This document shows positions 10,664 through 23,356 of a stretch of 64,000 nt of DNA, one piece after another. The stretch covers positions 5,456,001 to 5,520,000 of the forward strand of contig NZ_AP022617.1 in assembly GCF_010731575.1 (NCBI RefSeq), written 5' to 3'. Numbering within the stretch: the first letter of the stretch is position 1; each line of letters opens with the position of its first letter. A program made the translations under genes and the position numbers. The stretch is from Mycolicibacterium monacense. GTDB lineage: Bacteria; Actinomycetota; Actinomycetes; Mycobacteriales; Mycobacteriaceae. Below the pieces are notes generated by a model. The model searched no databases. It had not been told where the DNA came from and worked only from the letters and a program-made list of their open reading frames with translations.

Positions 10664-10702
10664 GAGGAAAGTCCTTCAACGTCTGGGAAGCACCACATGC
10701 GC

Positions 10703-10729
10703 TTCCGATACGTTGACGATATATCGGAA
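10703..10729. promoter_or_regulatory. inverted repeat, candidate PadR operator
   Basis: TTCCGATA and TATCGGAA form a perfect 8-bp inverted repeat separated by 11 bp, 40 bp upstream of the PadR start at 10663. AT-rich ATATATCG sequence lies in the spacer. Position and symmetry fit an autoregulatory operator for the PadR protein. The second PadR gene ends just beyond it at 10754. Binding is inferred. Confidence 0.55.
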
Positions 10730-10753
10730 ACTATCGTGATGCAACGGTCAGTG

Positions 10754-11275
10754 TCACCGCGCATCGATGGCCGCGGTCAGCCCGGCCGCCCACTCGGCCT
10801 CCATGGCGGCGAGCCGGAGCCCGTACTCCAGCGCTGCGCGCCCGTAGAACGCGGCGTCGTCGTCGTCCCAGCGCAGCGAATCGCGCAGCGTCTCGAGGCG
10901 GTCGAGTTCGGACCGGGCGTGTTCGGCGAATGCGGCGGCGTACCTGCGGGCGGCGGCCGGGGGGAGTTCACCGAGCAGGAACACCCTGAGCAGATCGGGC
11001 CGGCGCAGCGGCGGATCGTCGCTGGAGTCGGTGATCCACCGCCTGAGTTCGGCGCGGCCCGCGCTCGTCACCCGGTACTCCTTGCGGCCGCGCGGGCCGA
11101 CGGCGGTGACCTCGATGAGGCCCGAGTCGGCCAGCCGGTTGAGTTCGCTGTAGAGCTGGCTCTGGGTGGCCGGCCAGACGTTGGCCATCGACTTCTCGAA
11201 GCGTTTGAGGAGGTCGTACCCGCTGCCGGGATGCTGGGCGAGGAGGCCGAGGGCGGCGAATCGGAGGCTCACCAC
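10754..11275 (-). CDS. PadR-family transcriptional regulator
   Basis: A 173-residue PadR protein of the subtype with an effector-like C-terminal domain (PadR_C / Vir_act_alpha_C-like). The winged helix is at the N-terminus: RFAALGLLAQHPGSGYDLLK, then ATQSQLYSELNRLADSGLIE. The helical C-terminus contains RRWITDSSDDPPLRRPDLLR and a tail with many Ala, Glu and Arg residues. It is unlike the Gly-rich PadR next door, so the pair is not a recent duplication. It lies upstream of that gene on the same strand and downstream of the permease, from which a strong hairpin separates it. Confidence 0.87.
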   Translation of the reverse strand: MVSLRFAALGLLAQHPGSGYDLLKRFEKSMANVWPATQSQLYSELNRLADSGLIEVTAVGPRGRKEYRVTSAGRAELRRWITDSSDDPPLRRPDLLRVFLLGELPPAAARRYAAAFAEHARSELDRLETLRDSLRWDDDDAAFYGRAALEYGLRLAAMEAEWAAGLTAAIDAR

Positions 11276-11284
11276 GAAAGCGTA

Positions 11285-11318
11285 CGGCCCGACATTCCAG
11301 ATGTGGAATGTCGGGCCG
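11285..11318. terminator. 14-bp perfect hairpin between permease and PadR genes
   Basis: CGGCCCGACATTCC (11285-11298) pairs perfectly with GGAATGTCGGGCCG (11305-11318) around a 6-base loop. It starts 11 bp beyond the permease stop and lies 10 bp from the PadR start, so it most likely ends permease transcription. There is no T-tract, which is common for mycobacterial terminators. The 9-base word GACATTCCA in one arm recurs in the promoter region at 13760, so a regulatory role remains possible. Confidence 0.6.
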
Positions 11319-11329
11319 CAGGGTGTCGC

Positions 11330-12886
11330 CTAGTTCGAGACCAGCGTCGCGCCCTCGGCGACACGCAGCGCGGTCATCCGCCACGGGCCGCGGGTGGCCA
11401 GCACGTAGTAGAGGGCGAACGCCACACCGCAGCCGATGAACCAGCTGTACTGCGCGGCGCCGGCCATGCCGAACACGACGCCGCCGAGCAGTACCGGTGC
11501 CATGGCCAGGACGGCGCCGACGAGGGTGGCGGTCACCGCGGCGGGGTTGTAGCCCTTCCGGTACCAGTAGTTGGCGGTCTCCGACATCGTGAACAGATCG
11601 TCGACCACGATCTTCTGCTTGCGCACCAGGTAGAAGTCGGCGATCAGCACACCGAACAGCGGGCCGATGAACGCGCCGAGGGTCTCCAGCGTGTAGTGGA
11701 TGACCTCGGGGTTGCTGTAGAGGTTCCACGGCGTGAGCAGCACCGACCCGACCGCGGCGATCATGCCGCCCATGCGCCAGCTGATCCGCTGCGGGCTGAC
11801 GTTGGAGAAGTCGAAGGCGGGGCTGATGAAGTTGGCCACGATGTTGATGCCGATCGTGGCGATCGAGAACGTCAGCGCTCCGAGGACGATCGCGGTGACG
11901 CTGTCGATGCGGGCGACGGTCTCGACCGGGTCGGTGAGGAGCTCGCCGAACACCGGCACCGTGGCCGCGGCGGTCACGACGACCAGGATCGAGAACATCA
12001 GGAAGTTGATCGGCAGGCCGAGGAAGTTGCCCTTCTTGACCGCCTCGAAGCTCTTGCCGTAGCGGGCGAAGTCGCCGAAGTTCAGCATCGGCCCGGAGAA
12101 GTACGACACGACGAGCGCGATCGCGCCGAGCATGACCACCAGCGTGTTGCCCTGCTTCTCGCCGCCCAGCGACAGACTGACGTGCCAGCCCGATTTCCAC
12201 AGCAGGTAGCCGCAGAGAATGAACATCACCACGTACACCGCGGGACCGCAGAAGTCGATGAACTTGCGGATCGACTCCATACCGCGCCAGAACACGCACG
12301 CCTGCAGCACCCACAGCAGCATGAAGCTGCACCAGCCCAGCAGGGACAGGCCGGTGAAGCCGTACTGGTCGGCGTCGGCGTAGGGCGCCAGGCCGGGGAA
12401 CAGTTTGAGCAGCACGACGTCGAGCGCCGCCGACGCCAGGTAGGTCTGGATGCCGTACCAGGCCACCGCTATCAGGCCGCGGATGATGGCCGGGATGTTC
12501 GCGCCGAGGACACCGAAGGAACTGCGGCATACGACGGGGTACGGCACACCGGCCTGCTGGCTGGGCTTGGCGACCAGGTTGCACAGCACGTTGACGATCA
12601 CGATGCCGACGAGCAGGGCGATCAGCACCTGCCAGCTCGCCAGGCCCAGGGCGAACAGGCTGCCCGCGGTGACATATCCGCCGACGCTGTGCACGTCCGA
12701 CATCCAGAACGCGAAGATGTTGTACGACGACCACGTCTGCTTGCCCAGCGGTGCGAGGTCCTCGTTGGTCAGCCGCGGGTCGTAGCTGTCCTTGATCACC
12801 CCGCTGCCGACGGGATGCCCTGCGGCTTCGACGATGTCGCCCGCGCCGACCACGGCGCTCGGCGGGAGGTCACGGGTGTCTGTCAT
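11330..12886 (-). CDS. NCS1-family nucleobase/hydantoin permease
   Basis: A 518-residue membrane transporter with about 12 TM helices, of the NCS1 family (cytosine, allantoin, hydantoin and purine symporters). NEDLAPLGKQTWSSYNIFAF before TM1 is diagnostic, followed by WMSDVHSVGGY and GVPYPVVCRSSFGVLGANIP in TM3. I chose the ATG at 12886 (MTDTRDLPP) because upstream in-frame codons to 12961 add a non-family extension. A GntR-family gene lies upstream on the same strand, separated by about 120 bp, and probably controls it. The substrate is likely a uracil, allantoin or hydantoin compound, but this cannot be settled here. Confidence 0.88.
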   Translation of the reverse strand: MTDTRDLPPSAVVGAGDIVEAAGHPVGSGVIKDSYDPRLTNEDLAPLGKQTWSSYNIFAFWMSDVHSVGGYVTAGSLFALGLASWQVLIALLVGIVIVNVLCNLVAKPSQQAGVPYPVVCRSSFGVLGANIPAIIRGLIAVAWYGIQTYLASAALDVVLLKLFPGLAPYADADQYGFTGLSLLGWCSFMLLWVLQACVFWRGMESIRKFIDFCGPAVYVVMFILCGYLLWKSGWHVSLSLGGEKQGNTLVVMLGAIALVVSYFSGPMLNFGDFARYGKSFEAVKKGNFLGLPINFLMFSILVVVTAAATVPVFGELLTDPVETVARIDSVTAIVLGALTFSIATIGINIVANFISPAFDFSNVSPQRISWRMGGMIAAVGSVLLTPWNLYSNPEVIHYTLETLGAFIGPLFGVLIADFYLVRKQKIVVDDLFTMSETANYWYRKGYNPAAVTATLVGAVLAMAPVLLGGVVFGMAGAAQYSWFIGCGVAFALYYVLATRGPWRMTALRVAEGATLVSN

Positions 12887-13008
12887 GATGCGGTTCCTGT
12901 CCATCGGCGTGGCGATGAACGGAACGTAGCTGCGGTGTGTTTCACCGTCGTTGCGCCGCAAATATATTTGAGCGCGTTCGGCAACACGGCCGACTCGTTG
13001 GCGTGCGG

Positions 13009-13716
13009 TCAGCCCCGCGTCACCAGGCCGCTGTCCGGCGGGAGTGTCGCCACCACGGTGTTGAGCCGCCGGTGGTGATCCCGGCTCGTGGCGAGCAGCG
13101 CATCGACGTCGCGGTCGAGGAAGGCCTCGAGCATGAGGCCGTGGTCGGTGTGCAGCGCCGCCCGGTCCGACGGTTGCACGTGAACCATCAACTGCACGGG
13201 TTCGGTGATGTTCCAGGCGGATTCGAGCATGTGCACCAGACGCAGCATCCCGGAGGGCCTCGCCATGCCGATGTGAAAGTGCCGACTCTGGCGGTGGTAG
13301 GAGTGCCGGTCGTCTTCGCGCACCGCCCGCTCCAGCAGGCGGTGCGCCGCCGCCACCGCGGTGCGCTCGGCCTCCGACGCATGGGCGACCGCCGCGGCGA
13401 GTGCCGCCGACTCGAGCGTCTCGCGGACGATGTACATTTCGGCGAGTTCGGTGGTCGTCAGGAGCGCGACGCTGTAGCCGACGTTGGGCTGGTGGGCGAC
13501 GAGACCCTCGGCGACGAGCGTCTTGAGGCTTTCCCGCACCGGGATGGCACTGACGCCGAGCACCTCGGCGACGTCGTTGACCGGGATGGGAGACCCCGGT
13601 GGGGCCCCGCCCTCGAGGATCACGCGCCGCAACTCGTCGACCACGGCACGCCGCGAATCCGGCGATCGGTTGGCGGACAGTCTCGTCAACAGAGCGGAGT
13701 GACGACGACCGGGCAT
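13009..13716 (-). CDS. GntR-family regulator (FadR/FCD subfamily)
   Basis: A 235-residue repressor. The N-terminal winged helix contains ELRRVILEGGAPPGSPIPV and EVLGVSAIPVRESLKTLVAEG (about residues 45-65), the signature of GntR proteins. The helical C-terminal FCD domain has the metal-binding Asp/His pattern, with EMYIVRETLESAAL, HIGMARPSGMLRLVHMLES and a late HTDHGLMLEAFLDRD segment. FCD proteins bind carboxylic acids or related metabolites. It sits between the permease (same strand) and the carotenoid oxygenase gene (divergent), and could control both. Confidence 0.88.
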   Translation of the reverse strand: MPGRRHSALLTRLSANRSPDSRRAVVDELRRVILEGGAPPGSPIPVNDVAEVLGVSAIPVRESLKTLVAEGLVAHQPNVGYSVALLTTTELAEMYIVRETLESAALAAAVAHASEAERTAVAAAHRLLERAVREDDRHSYHRQSRHFHIGMARPSGMLRLVHMLESAWNITEPVQLMVHVQPSDRAALHTDHGLMLEAFLDRDVDALLATSRDHHRRLNTVVATLPPDSGLVTRG

Positions 13717-13754
13717 GGCGACATCCTGCTACGCGGGGCCTGCGTGCGCCGACG

Positions 13755-13777
13755 TTCCAGACATTCCACTATTGACA
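13755..13777. promoter_or_regulatory. candidate GntR operator and -35 box
   Basis: The region between the GntR gene and the divergent carotenoid oxygenase gene has two TTCCA words in direct orientation 9 bp apart (13755 and 13764), followed by a consensus TTGACA at 13772-13777, about 60 bp upstream of the oxygenase ATG. The arrangement fits a repressor site over a promoter. No clear -10 box was identified. Confidence 0.35.
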
Positions 13778-13836
13778 TGTCACTCTTGGACTGTCAGGGT
13801 GGTGGCAGACTTTTCCCTCCAGCCCGAGGAGTCCGC

Positions 13837-15192
13837 ATGACCGAGACCGACCACGCGCGCGACGCCGTCAGCGCCGACAACCTGCCGTCGGGAGACGAGT
13901 TCTTCCACAAGGGCAACTACGCGCCCGTCGCCGACGAACTCACCGCCTTCGACCTGCCCGTCGAGGGACAGATCCCGGCCGATCTGCAGGGGTGGTACCT
14001 GCGCAACGGTCCGAACCCGCGGCAGCCGTCCGCGCACTGGTTCACCGGCGACGGGATGATCCACGGCGTGCGCATCGAGAACGGCCGCGCCGCCTGGTAC
14101 CGCAACCGGTGGGTGCGCACGGAGAGCTTCGAGCAGCACTTCCCGGTCTACAACTCCGACGGCAGCCGCAACCTGCACTCCAGCGTCGCCAACACCCACG
14201 TCGTCAACCACGCAGGCAAGACCCTGGCGCTCGTCGAATCGTCGCTGCCCTACGAGATCACCAACGACCTGCAGACCGTGGGCGCCTACGACTTCGGGGG
14301 CAAGCTGGTCGACTCGATGACGGCGCACCCGAAGATCTGTCCGACCACCGGGGAATTGCACTTCTTCGGCTACGGCAACCTCTTCGAGCCCTACGTGACC
14401 TATCACCGGGCCGACGCCGATGGCGAACTGACCGTCAACCGGCCGCTGGACGTCAAGGCGTTGACGATGATGCACGACTTCGCGATGACCAGTGGGCACG
14501 TGGTCTTCATGGACCTGCCGATCGTCTTCGACATGGGCATCGCGCTCGAGGGCAAGGGTGACATGCCCTACCGCTGGGACGACGACTACGGCGCCCGCCT
14601 CGGCGTACTGCGCCGCGACGACCCCTTCGGCGAGGTGCGCTGGTTCGACATCGACCCGTGCTACGTCTTCCACGTCGCCAACGCCTACGAGGACGGGAAC
14701 ACGCTGGTGCTCCAGGCCGTGCGCTACCCCGAACTGTGGCGCGGCACAGGCGGATTCGAGGCCGAGGGAGTGCTGTGGAGCTGGACCCTCGACCTGGCGA
14801 CGGGCACGGTGCGCGAACGCCAGCTCGACGACCGGGCCGTGGAGTTCCCCCGCATCGACGACCGGTTGGCGGGTCTGCCTGCCCGGTACGCGGTGTCGGT
14901 GGGCGATCAGCGGTTGGTGCGCTACGACCTGACGAGCGGCACGGCGGTCGAACACGCCTTCGGGACCGCCGACGCGCCGGTCGGACCCGGCGAGGCGGTG
15001 TTCGTGCCGGCCACCTCGGGACCCGCCGACGAACAGAACGGGTGGTATATGGCGTACGTCTACGACCCGCAGCGCGACGGCAGCGATCTGGTGATCCTCG
15101 ACGCCGCCGATTTCGGCGGCCCGCCGGTGGCCAGGGTGCAACTGCCGCAACGGGTTCCGTACGGTTTCCACGGCAACTGGATCGCTGGGTAG
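13837..15192 (+). CDS. carotenoid cleavage oxygenase
   Basis: A 451-residue non-heme iron oxygenase of the carotenoid/apocarotenoid cleavage family (relatives of Rv0654). The N-terminal LQGWYLRNGPNPRQP and HWFTGDGMIHGVRIENG are family signatures. The four iron-binding histidines are visible in TAHPKIC, MMHDFAMT, CYVFHVANAYED and the C-terminal GFHGNWIAG. The ATG at 13837 follows GAGGAG-like purines, and upstream in-frame sequence is the antisense of the GntR gene, so the short start is right. It would split an alkene bond of a carotenoid or stilbene-like compound in the cytosol. Neighbours suggest monocistronic transcription. Confidence 0.92.
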   Translation: MTETDHARDAVSADNLPSGDEFFHKGNYAPVADELTAFDLPVEGQIPADLQGWYLRNGPNPRQPSAHWFTGDGMIHGVRIENGRAAWYRNRWVRTESFEQHFPVYNSDGSRNLHSSVANTHVVNHAGKTLALVESSLPYEITNDLQTVGAYDFGGKLVDSMTAHPKICPTTGELHFFGYGNLFEPYVTYHRADADGELTVNRPLDVKALTMMHDFAMTSGHVVFMDLPIVFDMGIALEGKGDMPYRWDDDYGARLGVLRRDDPFGEVRWFDIDPCYVFHVANAYEDGNTLVLQAVRYPELWRGTGGFEAEGVLWSWTLDLATGTVRERQLDDRAVEFPRIDDRLAGLPARYAVSVGDQRLVRYDLTSGTAVEHAFGTADAPVGPGEAVFVPATSGPADEQNGWYMAYVYDPQRDGSDLVILDAADFGGPPVARVQLPQRVPYGFHGNWIAG

Positions 15193-15258
15193 TCGTCTTC
15201 GCGCGGCGACTATCGTCAACCGGCCCCCTGGCGCCGTCGCGGTCCCTACGCTGAACAA

Positions 15259-16934
15259 ATGGGCGTCGAGCGCAGTGGCGACTCGGACACGGACGGGGAC
15301 GTGCCCGGCGCTGCCTCGGACCTGACCCGGTTACCCGACCTGGCGCACGGCACGCCGCGGGCGGGCCCGGTACGCCTGCGCTACCCGGTCTACGTCGATC
15401 TGCTCCCGCCGTGCAACGACGCCTGCCCCGCAGGCGAGAACATCCAGGCGTGGCTGGGTCACGTCCGCGCCGGGCGTCACGAACAGGCGTGGCGCCGGCT
15501 GGTGGCGGACAATCCGTTCGCCGCCATCCACGGGCGGGTGTGCTACCACCCGTGCGAAACGCACTGTAACCGAGGCCAATTGGACAGTCCGGTGGCGATC
15601 CACGCGGTGGAGCGGTTCCTCGGCGACCTCGCGACGCAGAACCGGTGGGAGTTCGCGCCCCCGGCCGCCCGCAGCGGTAAGCGGGTGCTGGTCGTCGGTG
15701 CCGGCCCGAGCGGGTTGTCGGCGGCCTATCACCTGGCGCTGCGCGGTCACGACGTCGAGATCCGCGACGCCGGTCCGGAGCCCGGCGGCATGATGCGCTA
15801 CGGCATCCCCAGCTACCGGCTCCCGCGCGAGGTGGTCGATGCGGAGGTGGACCGGATCGCGGCGCTGGGGGTGCGGCTCACCTGCGGCCACCACGTCGAG
15901 GACCTGGCCGCCGAACGCGACAGCGGCGATTTCGACGCGGTCTTCGTCGCAGTGGGCGCCCATCTGGCCAAACGCGTCGACATCCCCGGCCGCGACGCGG
16001 GTGCGCTGCTGGATGCGGTGACGTTCCTGCGCAGTGTGGCCGCCGGGCAGCCCCCGGAGCTCGGGCGCCATGTGGCCGTGTACGGGGGCGGCGACACCGC
16101 GATGGACGTCGCCCGGGTGGCCCGCAGGCTGGGGGCCGAGGACTCCGTCATCATCTACCGCCGTACCCGCGAGCAGATGAGCGCGCACGCCGAGGAGACC
16201 GAGGAGGCCGAACGCGAAGGCGTGCGCATCAACTGGCTGCGCACCATCACCGCGTTCGATCGCCCCGACCTGCAGGTCGAGGTGATGGACCTCGACGAAC
16301 ACGGGCAGCCCCGGCCGACCGGACGGTTCGAGAAGCTGGCGGCCGACACCGTGATCATGGCGCTCGGGCAGAAGACCGAGTCGGAGTTCATGCGCACCCT
16401 GCCGGGCGTGCGGTTCGACGACGACGGCACCGTGCAGGTGTCGCCGACGCTGATGACCGGGTGCCCCGGGGTGTTCGCCGGCGGGGACATGGTGCCCGGC
16501 GAACGCACCGTGACCGTCGGGGTCGGGCACGGCAAGCGGGCAGCCCGCCACATCGACGCCTGGCTGGCCGGCCTTTCCGGCGAGCGGGCGCCCAGACACC
16601 CGCCGGTCGCCTTCGACGACCTGCACCTGTGGTACTTCGGCGACGCCCCGCAGCGCCCGCAGCCCCACCTCGACGCCGAGCGCAGTGTCGCCGGATTCGA
16701 CGAGGTGGTCGGCGGCCTGACCGAGCCGGCCGCGGTATACGAGGCCGCCCGCTGCCTCTCGTGCGGTAACTGCTTCGAATGCGACGGCTGTTACGGCGCC
16801 TGCCCGGAGGATGCGATCATCAAGGTCGCCGAGGGCCACCACGGGTACGAATTCGTCTACGACCGCTGCACCGGCTGTGGCGCCTGCTTCGAGCAGTGTC
16901 CGGTGCATGCCATCGAGATGCTCCCGGAGACTTG

Positions 16935-16935
<1 letters not shown>
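15259..16935 (+). CDS. GltD-like NAD(P)H oxidoreductase with C-terminal 2x[4Fe-4S] ferredoxin domain
   Basis: A 558-residue flavoprotein. The N-terminal Fer4_20 domain has CNDACPAGENIQAW (about residue 52) and CYHPCETHCNRG. VLVVGAGPSGLSAAYHLALRG (about 146) binds FAD, and VAVYGGGDTAMDVARVARR (about 274) binds NAD(P)H. The C-terminus adds two [4Fe-4S] motifs, CGNCFECDGCYGACP (about 500) and CTGCGACFEQCP (about 537). This is the glutamate-synthase small-subunit fold with a fused ferredoxin. Next to NifJ it probably moves electrons between ferredoxin and NAD(P)H rather than serving glutamate synthase. Its stop overlaps the nifJ start. Confidence 0.88.
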
Positions 16936-20542
<3,607 letters not shown>

Positions 20543-20543
<1 letters not shown>

Positions 20544-21565
20544 TGGACCTGTCCACCCGCTACCTCGGGCTCGAACTGCGCAACCCGCTTCTGGCCGCGG
20601 CGTCACCGCTGAGCCGGACACTCGACGGCGTCAAACAGCTCGCCGACGCGGGAGTCGGTGCGGTGGTGCTCTATTCGCTGTTCGAGGAACAACTGCGCCG
20701 CGAAGCCGCCGACAACGCGCGGATGGCGACCTTCGCCAACGAAACCCACGCGGAGTCCGTGACGTATTTCCCGTCGACGGTCGGCGAGGGGGACGGTGCC
20801 CGGCGTCACCTGCGGCTGCTGGAACGCGCGGCAGCGGAGGTCGACGTCCCGGTCATCGGCAGCCTCAACGGCTCGACCCCCGGCGGCTGGGTCCGCCACG
20901 CCCGGGCGATGGAGGACGCCGGGGCCGCGGCGATCGAGCTCAACATCTACCAGTTGCCCGGCGACTCCCACATCAGCGGCCGGGAGGTCGAACAACGCCA
21001 CCTCGACATCCTCGCCGCGGTCAAGGACACGGTGGACCTGCCGGTGGCCGTCAAGCTCAGCCCCTTCTTCAGCGCGACCGCGGAGATGGCGCTGCGGCTC
21101 GACCAGGCCGGTGCGGACGGGTTGGTGCTGTTCAACCGGTTCCTGCAACCCGACATCGACAGCGAGACCATCAGTGTGACCTCCGAGGTGACGCTGTCGG
21201 TTCCCGCGGAGGCGCGGCTTCCCCGGACGTGGATCGCGCTGCTGCGGGGCAGGGTCGATGCCTCACTGGCCGCGACGACCGGTGTCGAGGACGCCGGCGA
21301 CGTCGCCAAGTATCTGCTGGCGGGCGCCGATGTGGTGCAGACGGCCTCGGCGCTGTTGCGGCACGGGCCCGAATACGCCGGCGTCCTGCTTACCGGTCTG
21401 TCCGACTGGCTGGCCAGGAAGAACTTTCACGCACTGCATCAGGTGCGCGGGAAGCTCGCCGTGCCGTTCGGTGTGGACGAGACGGCTCGCGAACGCGCCG
21501 AGTATGTCGGCGCACTGTGGCAGGCCAACACCGGCGCGCACGGAACGGTCAGCGCGGCGGAGTGA
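20543..21565 (+). CDS. dihydroorotate dehydrogenase-like flavoprotein
   Basis: A 340-residue FMN TIM-barrel protein of the DHOD-like group. It begins LSTRYLGLELRNPLLAAASP, with VPVIGSLNGSTPGGWV, AIELNIYQLPGD and LPVAVKLSPFF in the barrel strands. The GADGLVLFNRFLQPDID segment resembles the phosphate site of PyrD. It is not the biosynthetic PyrD; this type is repeatedly found beside nifJ in bacteria. Its ATG overlaps the nifJ stop, making a three-gene operon, so an electron-transfer role with the PFOR is inferred. The last 17 bp overlap the convergent RDD gene. Confidence 0.85.
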
Positions 21566-22337
21566 GACCCGGGTACGCCGGGGGTGTGGGCACCAGACGC
21601 GCCAGCGCGCGCCGGTGCCGTTCGGCCAGCACAGCGGCCAGCACGTACTGCGGTGGAGTACCGGGCGGCGGCGGCGGCGAGATCCGTGAGACGACTTCGC
21701 CGGCGATGCGGTAGGCCATCTCGTCGCGCAGCCGGGGCTCCAGTTGGTGTGCCCGCGAAAGGAATTGGCGGGCCCGCTCGGCCTGTTCCCCGTTGAGGCC
21801 GGACAGTTCGAGCGTGCCTGCCCACCACGCCAGCGCGGGCGGCATCACCGGCGGTGGGCTCATCCGCGGTGCGCGCTCGCTGATCACGACGGTTCCGGCG
21901 AAGATGTCGCCGATCCGCTTGCCCTTGGGCGAGAGCAGGCTGCACACCGCGGCGGGCCCGCCGGCGAGCATCCACAGTTCGATGAACCCGGCCAGCGCGC
22001 GGAACAGGGCCTGCCGGAACCGTTCCGGACCACCGTCGTCGGACACCACGCGCAACCCGAGCGCCATCTTGCCCAGCGTCCGGCCACGGGTCGCGGTCTC
22101 GAACACCAGCGGATAGCCCACCAGCGTGAGCACGGTGAAGATGATCAGGACCGCCGCCGACAGCGCGGTGTCGAAATCGCTGAGGGTGAGCGCCCACAGC
22201 ACCAGGCCCAGCGTGTACCCGACGAAGATGACGAGGATGTCGACCATCGCCGACAGCGCCCGGATCGGCAGCTGGGCGATCTGTACGTCGAGCACCACCG
22301 CGTCACCGGTCACCACCGGTTCGGGCTGCGAGACCAT
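21549..22337 (-). CDS. RDD-family membrane protein
   Basis: A 262-residue protein with an RDD domain in the first half: LPIRALSAMVDILVIFVGYT (TM1), a second TM near residues 60-80, ATRGRTLGKMALGLRVVSDDG, and a third TM near 115-135. The C-terminal half is soluble, with helices rich in Arg and Glu and a Pro run before QYVLAAVLAERHRRAL. It corresponds in order to Rv3695 and lies divergent to the SpoIIM-like gene (17 bp gap). RDD proteins are poorly characterised; some act as ion exchangers. Function here is unknown but is tied to the MoxR block by conserved synteny. Confidence 0.85.
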   Translation of the reverse strand: MVSQPEPVVTGDAVVLDVQIAQLPIRALSAMVDILVIFVGYTLGLVLWALTLSDFDTALSAAVLIIFTVLTLVGYPLVFETATRGRTLGKMALGLRVVSDDGGPERFRQALFRALAGFIELWMLAGGPAAVCSLLSPKGKRIGDIFAGTVVISERAPRMSPPPVMPPALAWWAGTLELSGLNGEQAERARQFLSRAHQLEPRLRDEMAYRIAGEVVSRISPPPPPGTPPQYVLAAVLAERHRRALARLVPTPPAYPGLTPPR

Positions 22338-22354
22338 ACGGCAACGCTACTAGG

Positions 22355-23356
22355 GTGGCCGGTGTGGATGTCGACGCGTTCGTGCTGGCCCACCGTCCCA
22401 CCTGGGACCGGCTCGACGAGCTCGTCAAGCGGCGCCGCCGGCTGACCGGTGCCGAGGTCGACGAGCTGGTGGACCTGTACCAGCGGGTGTCGACGCACCT
22501 GTCGATGGTGCGCTCGGCGTCCACGGATTCGGTTCTGGTCGGCCGGTTGTCCGGGCTGGTGGCGCGGGCCCGCGCGGCGGTGACCGGTGCGCACGCCCCA
22601 CTGTGGCGGGAGTTCCTGCGCTTCTGGACCGTGTCGTTCCCGGTCGTCGCGTACCGCTCCTGGCGGTGGTGGCTCGGCTCGGCCGCCGCGTTCTTCCTCG
22701 TCGCCGCGCTGATCGGTTTCTGGGTCGCGGGCAGCCCCGAGGTGCAGTCGGCGGTCGGCACCCCAAGCGACATCGATCAGCTGGTCAACAACGACTTCGC
22801 CTCGTACTACAGCGAGAACCCCGCGGGTTCGTTCGCGCTGCGGGTGTGGGTCAACAACGCGTGGGTGGCTGCGCAGTGCATCGGTTTCGCGATCCTGCTC
22901 GGGCTGCCGATTCCGTACATCCTGTTTCAGAACGCAGCCAACCTCGGCCTGACCGGCGGGTTGATGTTCGACGCGGGCAAGGGCGACATCTTCCTGGGCC
23001 TGCTGACGCCGCACGGGCTGCTCGAACTGACCGCCGTGTTCCTCGCGGCCGCCGCCGGGATGAGGTTGGGCTGGATGGTCATCGCCCCCGGTCACCGGCC
23101 GCGCGGTCAGGTGCTCGCCGAACAGGGCCGGGCCGTGGTGGCCGTCGCCGCCGGGCTGGTGGTGGTGCTGCTGCTGTCCGGGTTGATCGAGGCGCTGGTG
23201 ACCCCGTCGCCGCTGCCCACGTTCGCGCGGATCGGGATCGGGGTCGCGGCCGAGGTCGCGTTCCTGGCCTATGTCGTGCACTTCGGCCGCAAGGCCGTCC
23301 GGGCGGGCGAATCGGGGGACCTCGAAGACGCGCCCGACGTGGTGCCCACCGGCTGA
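22355..23356 (+). CDS. SpoIIM-like (stage II sporulation protein M family) membrane protein
   Basis: A 333-residue membrane protein starting at a GTG (MAGVDVDAFVLAHRPTWDRL). The N-terminal 90 residues are helical and soluble; then come TM segments at about 115-135, 170-195, 215-240, 260-280 and 285-305. FASYYSENPAGSFALRVWVNNAW and the LLTPHGLLELTAVFLAAAAG segment are typical of the SpoIIM/DUF95 family. It equals Rv3694c in position. Mycobacteria do not sporulate; the family goes with MoxR/DUF58 genes and is thought to act in envelope functions. Its stop directly abuts the stop of the convergent DUF58 gene. Confidence 0.87.
   Translation: MAGVDVDAFVLAHRPTWDRLDELVKRRRRLTGAEVDELVDLYQRVSTHLSMVRSASTDSVLVGRLSGLVARARAAVTGAHAPLWREFLRFWTVSFPVVAYRSWRWWLGSAAAFFLVAALIGFWVAGSPEVQSAVGTPSDIDQLVNNDFASYYSENPAGSFALRVWVNNAWVAAQCIGFAILLGLPIPYILFQNAANLGLTGGLMFDAGKGDIFLGLLTPHGLLELTAVFLAAAAGMRLGWMVIAPGHRPRGQVLAEQGRAVVAVAAGLVVVLLLSGLIEALVTPSPLPTFARIGIGVAAEVAFLAYVVHFGRKAVRAGESGDLEDAPDVVPTG

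Noticed and set aside
10166..13078. 970-codon plus-strand open frame
   Set aside because: It runs antisense through two PadR genes and the NCS1 permease with His/Gln/Arg-rich composition; the opposite-strand genes have clear motifs.
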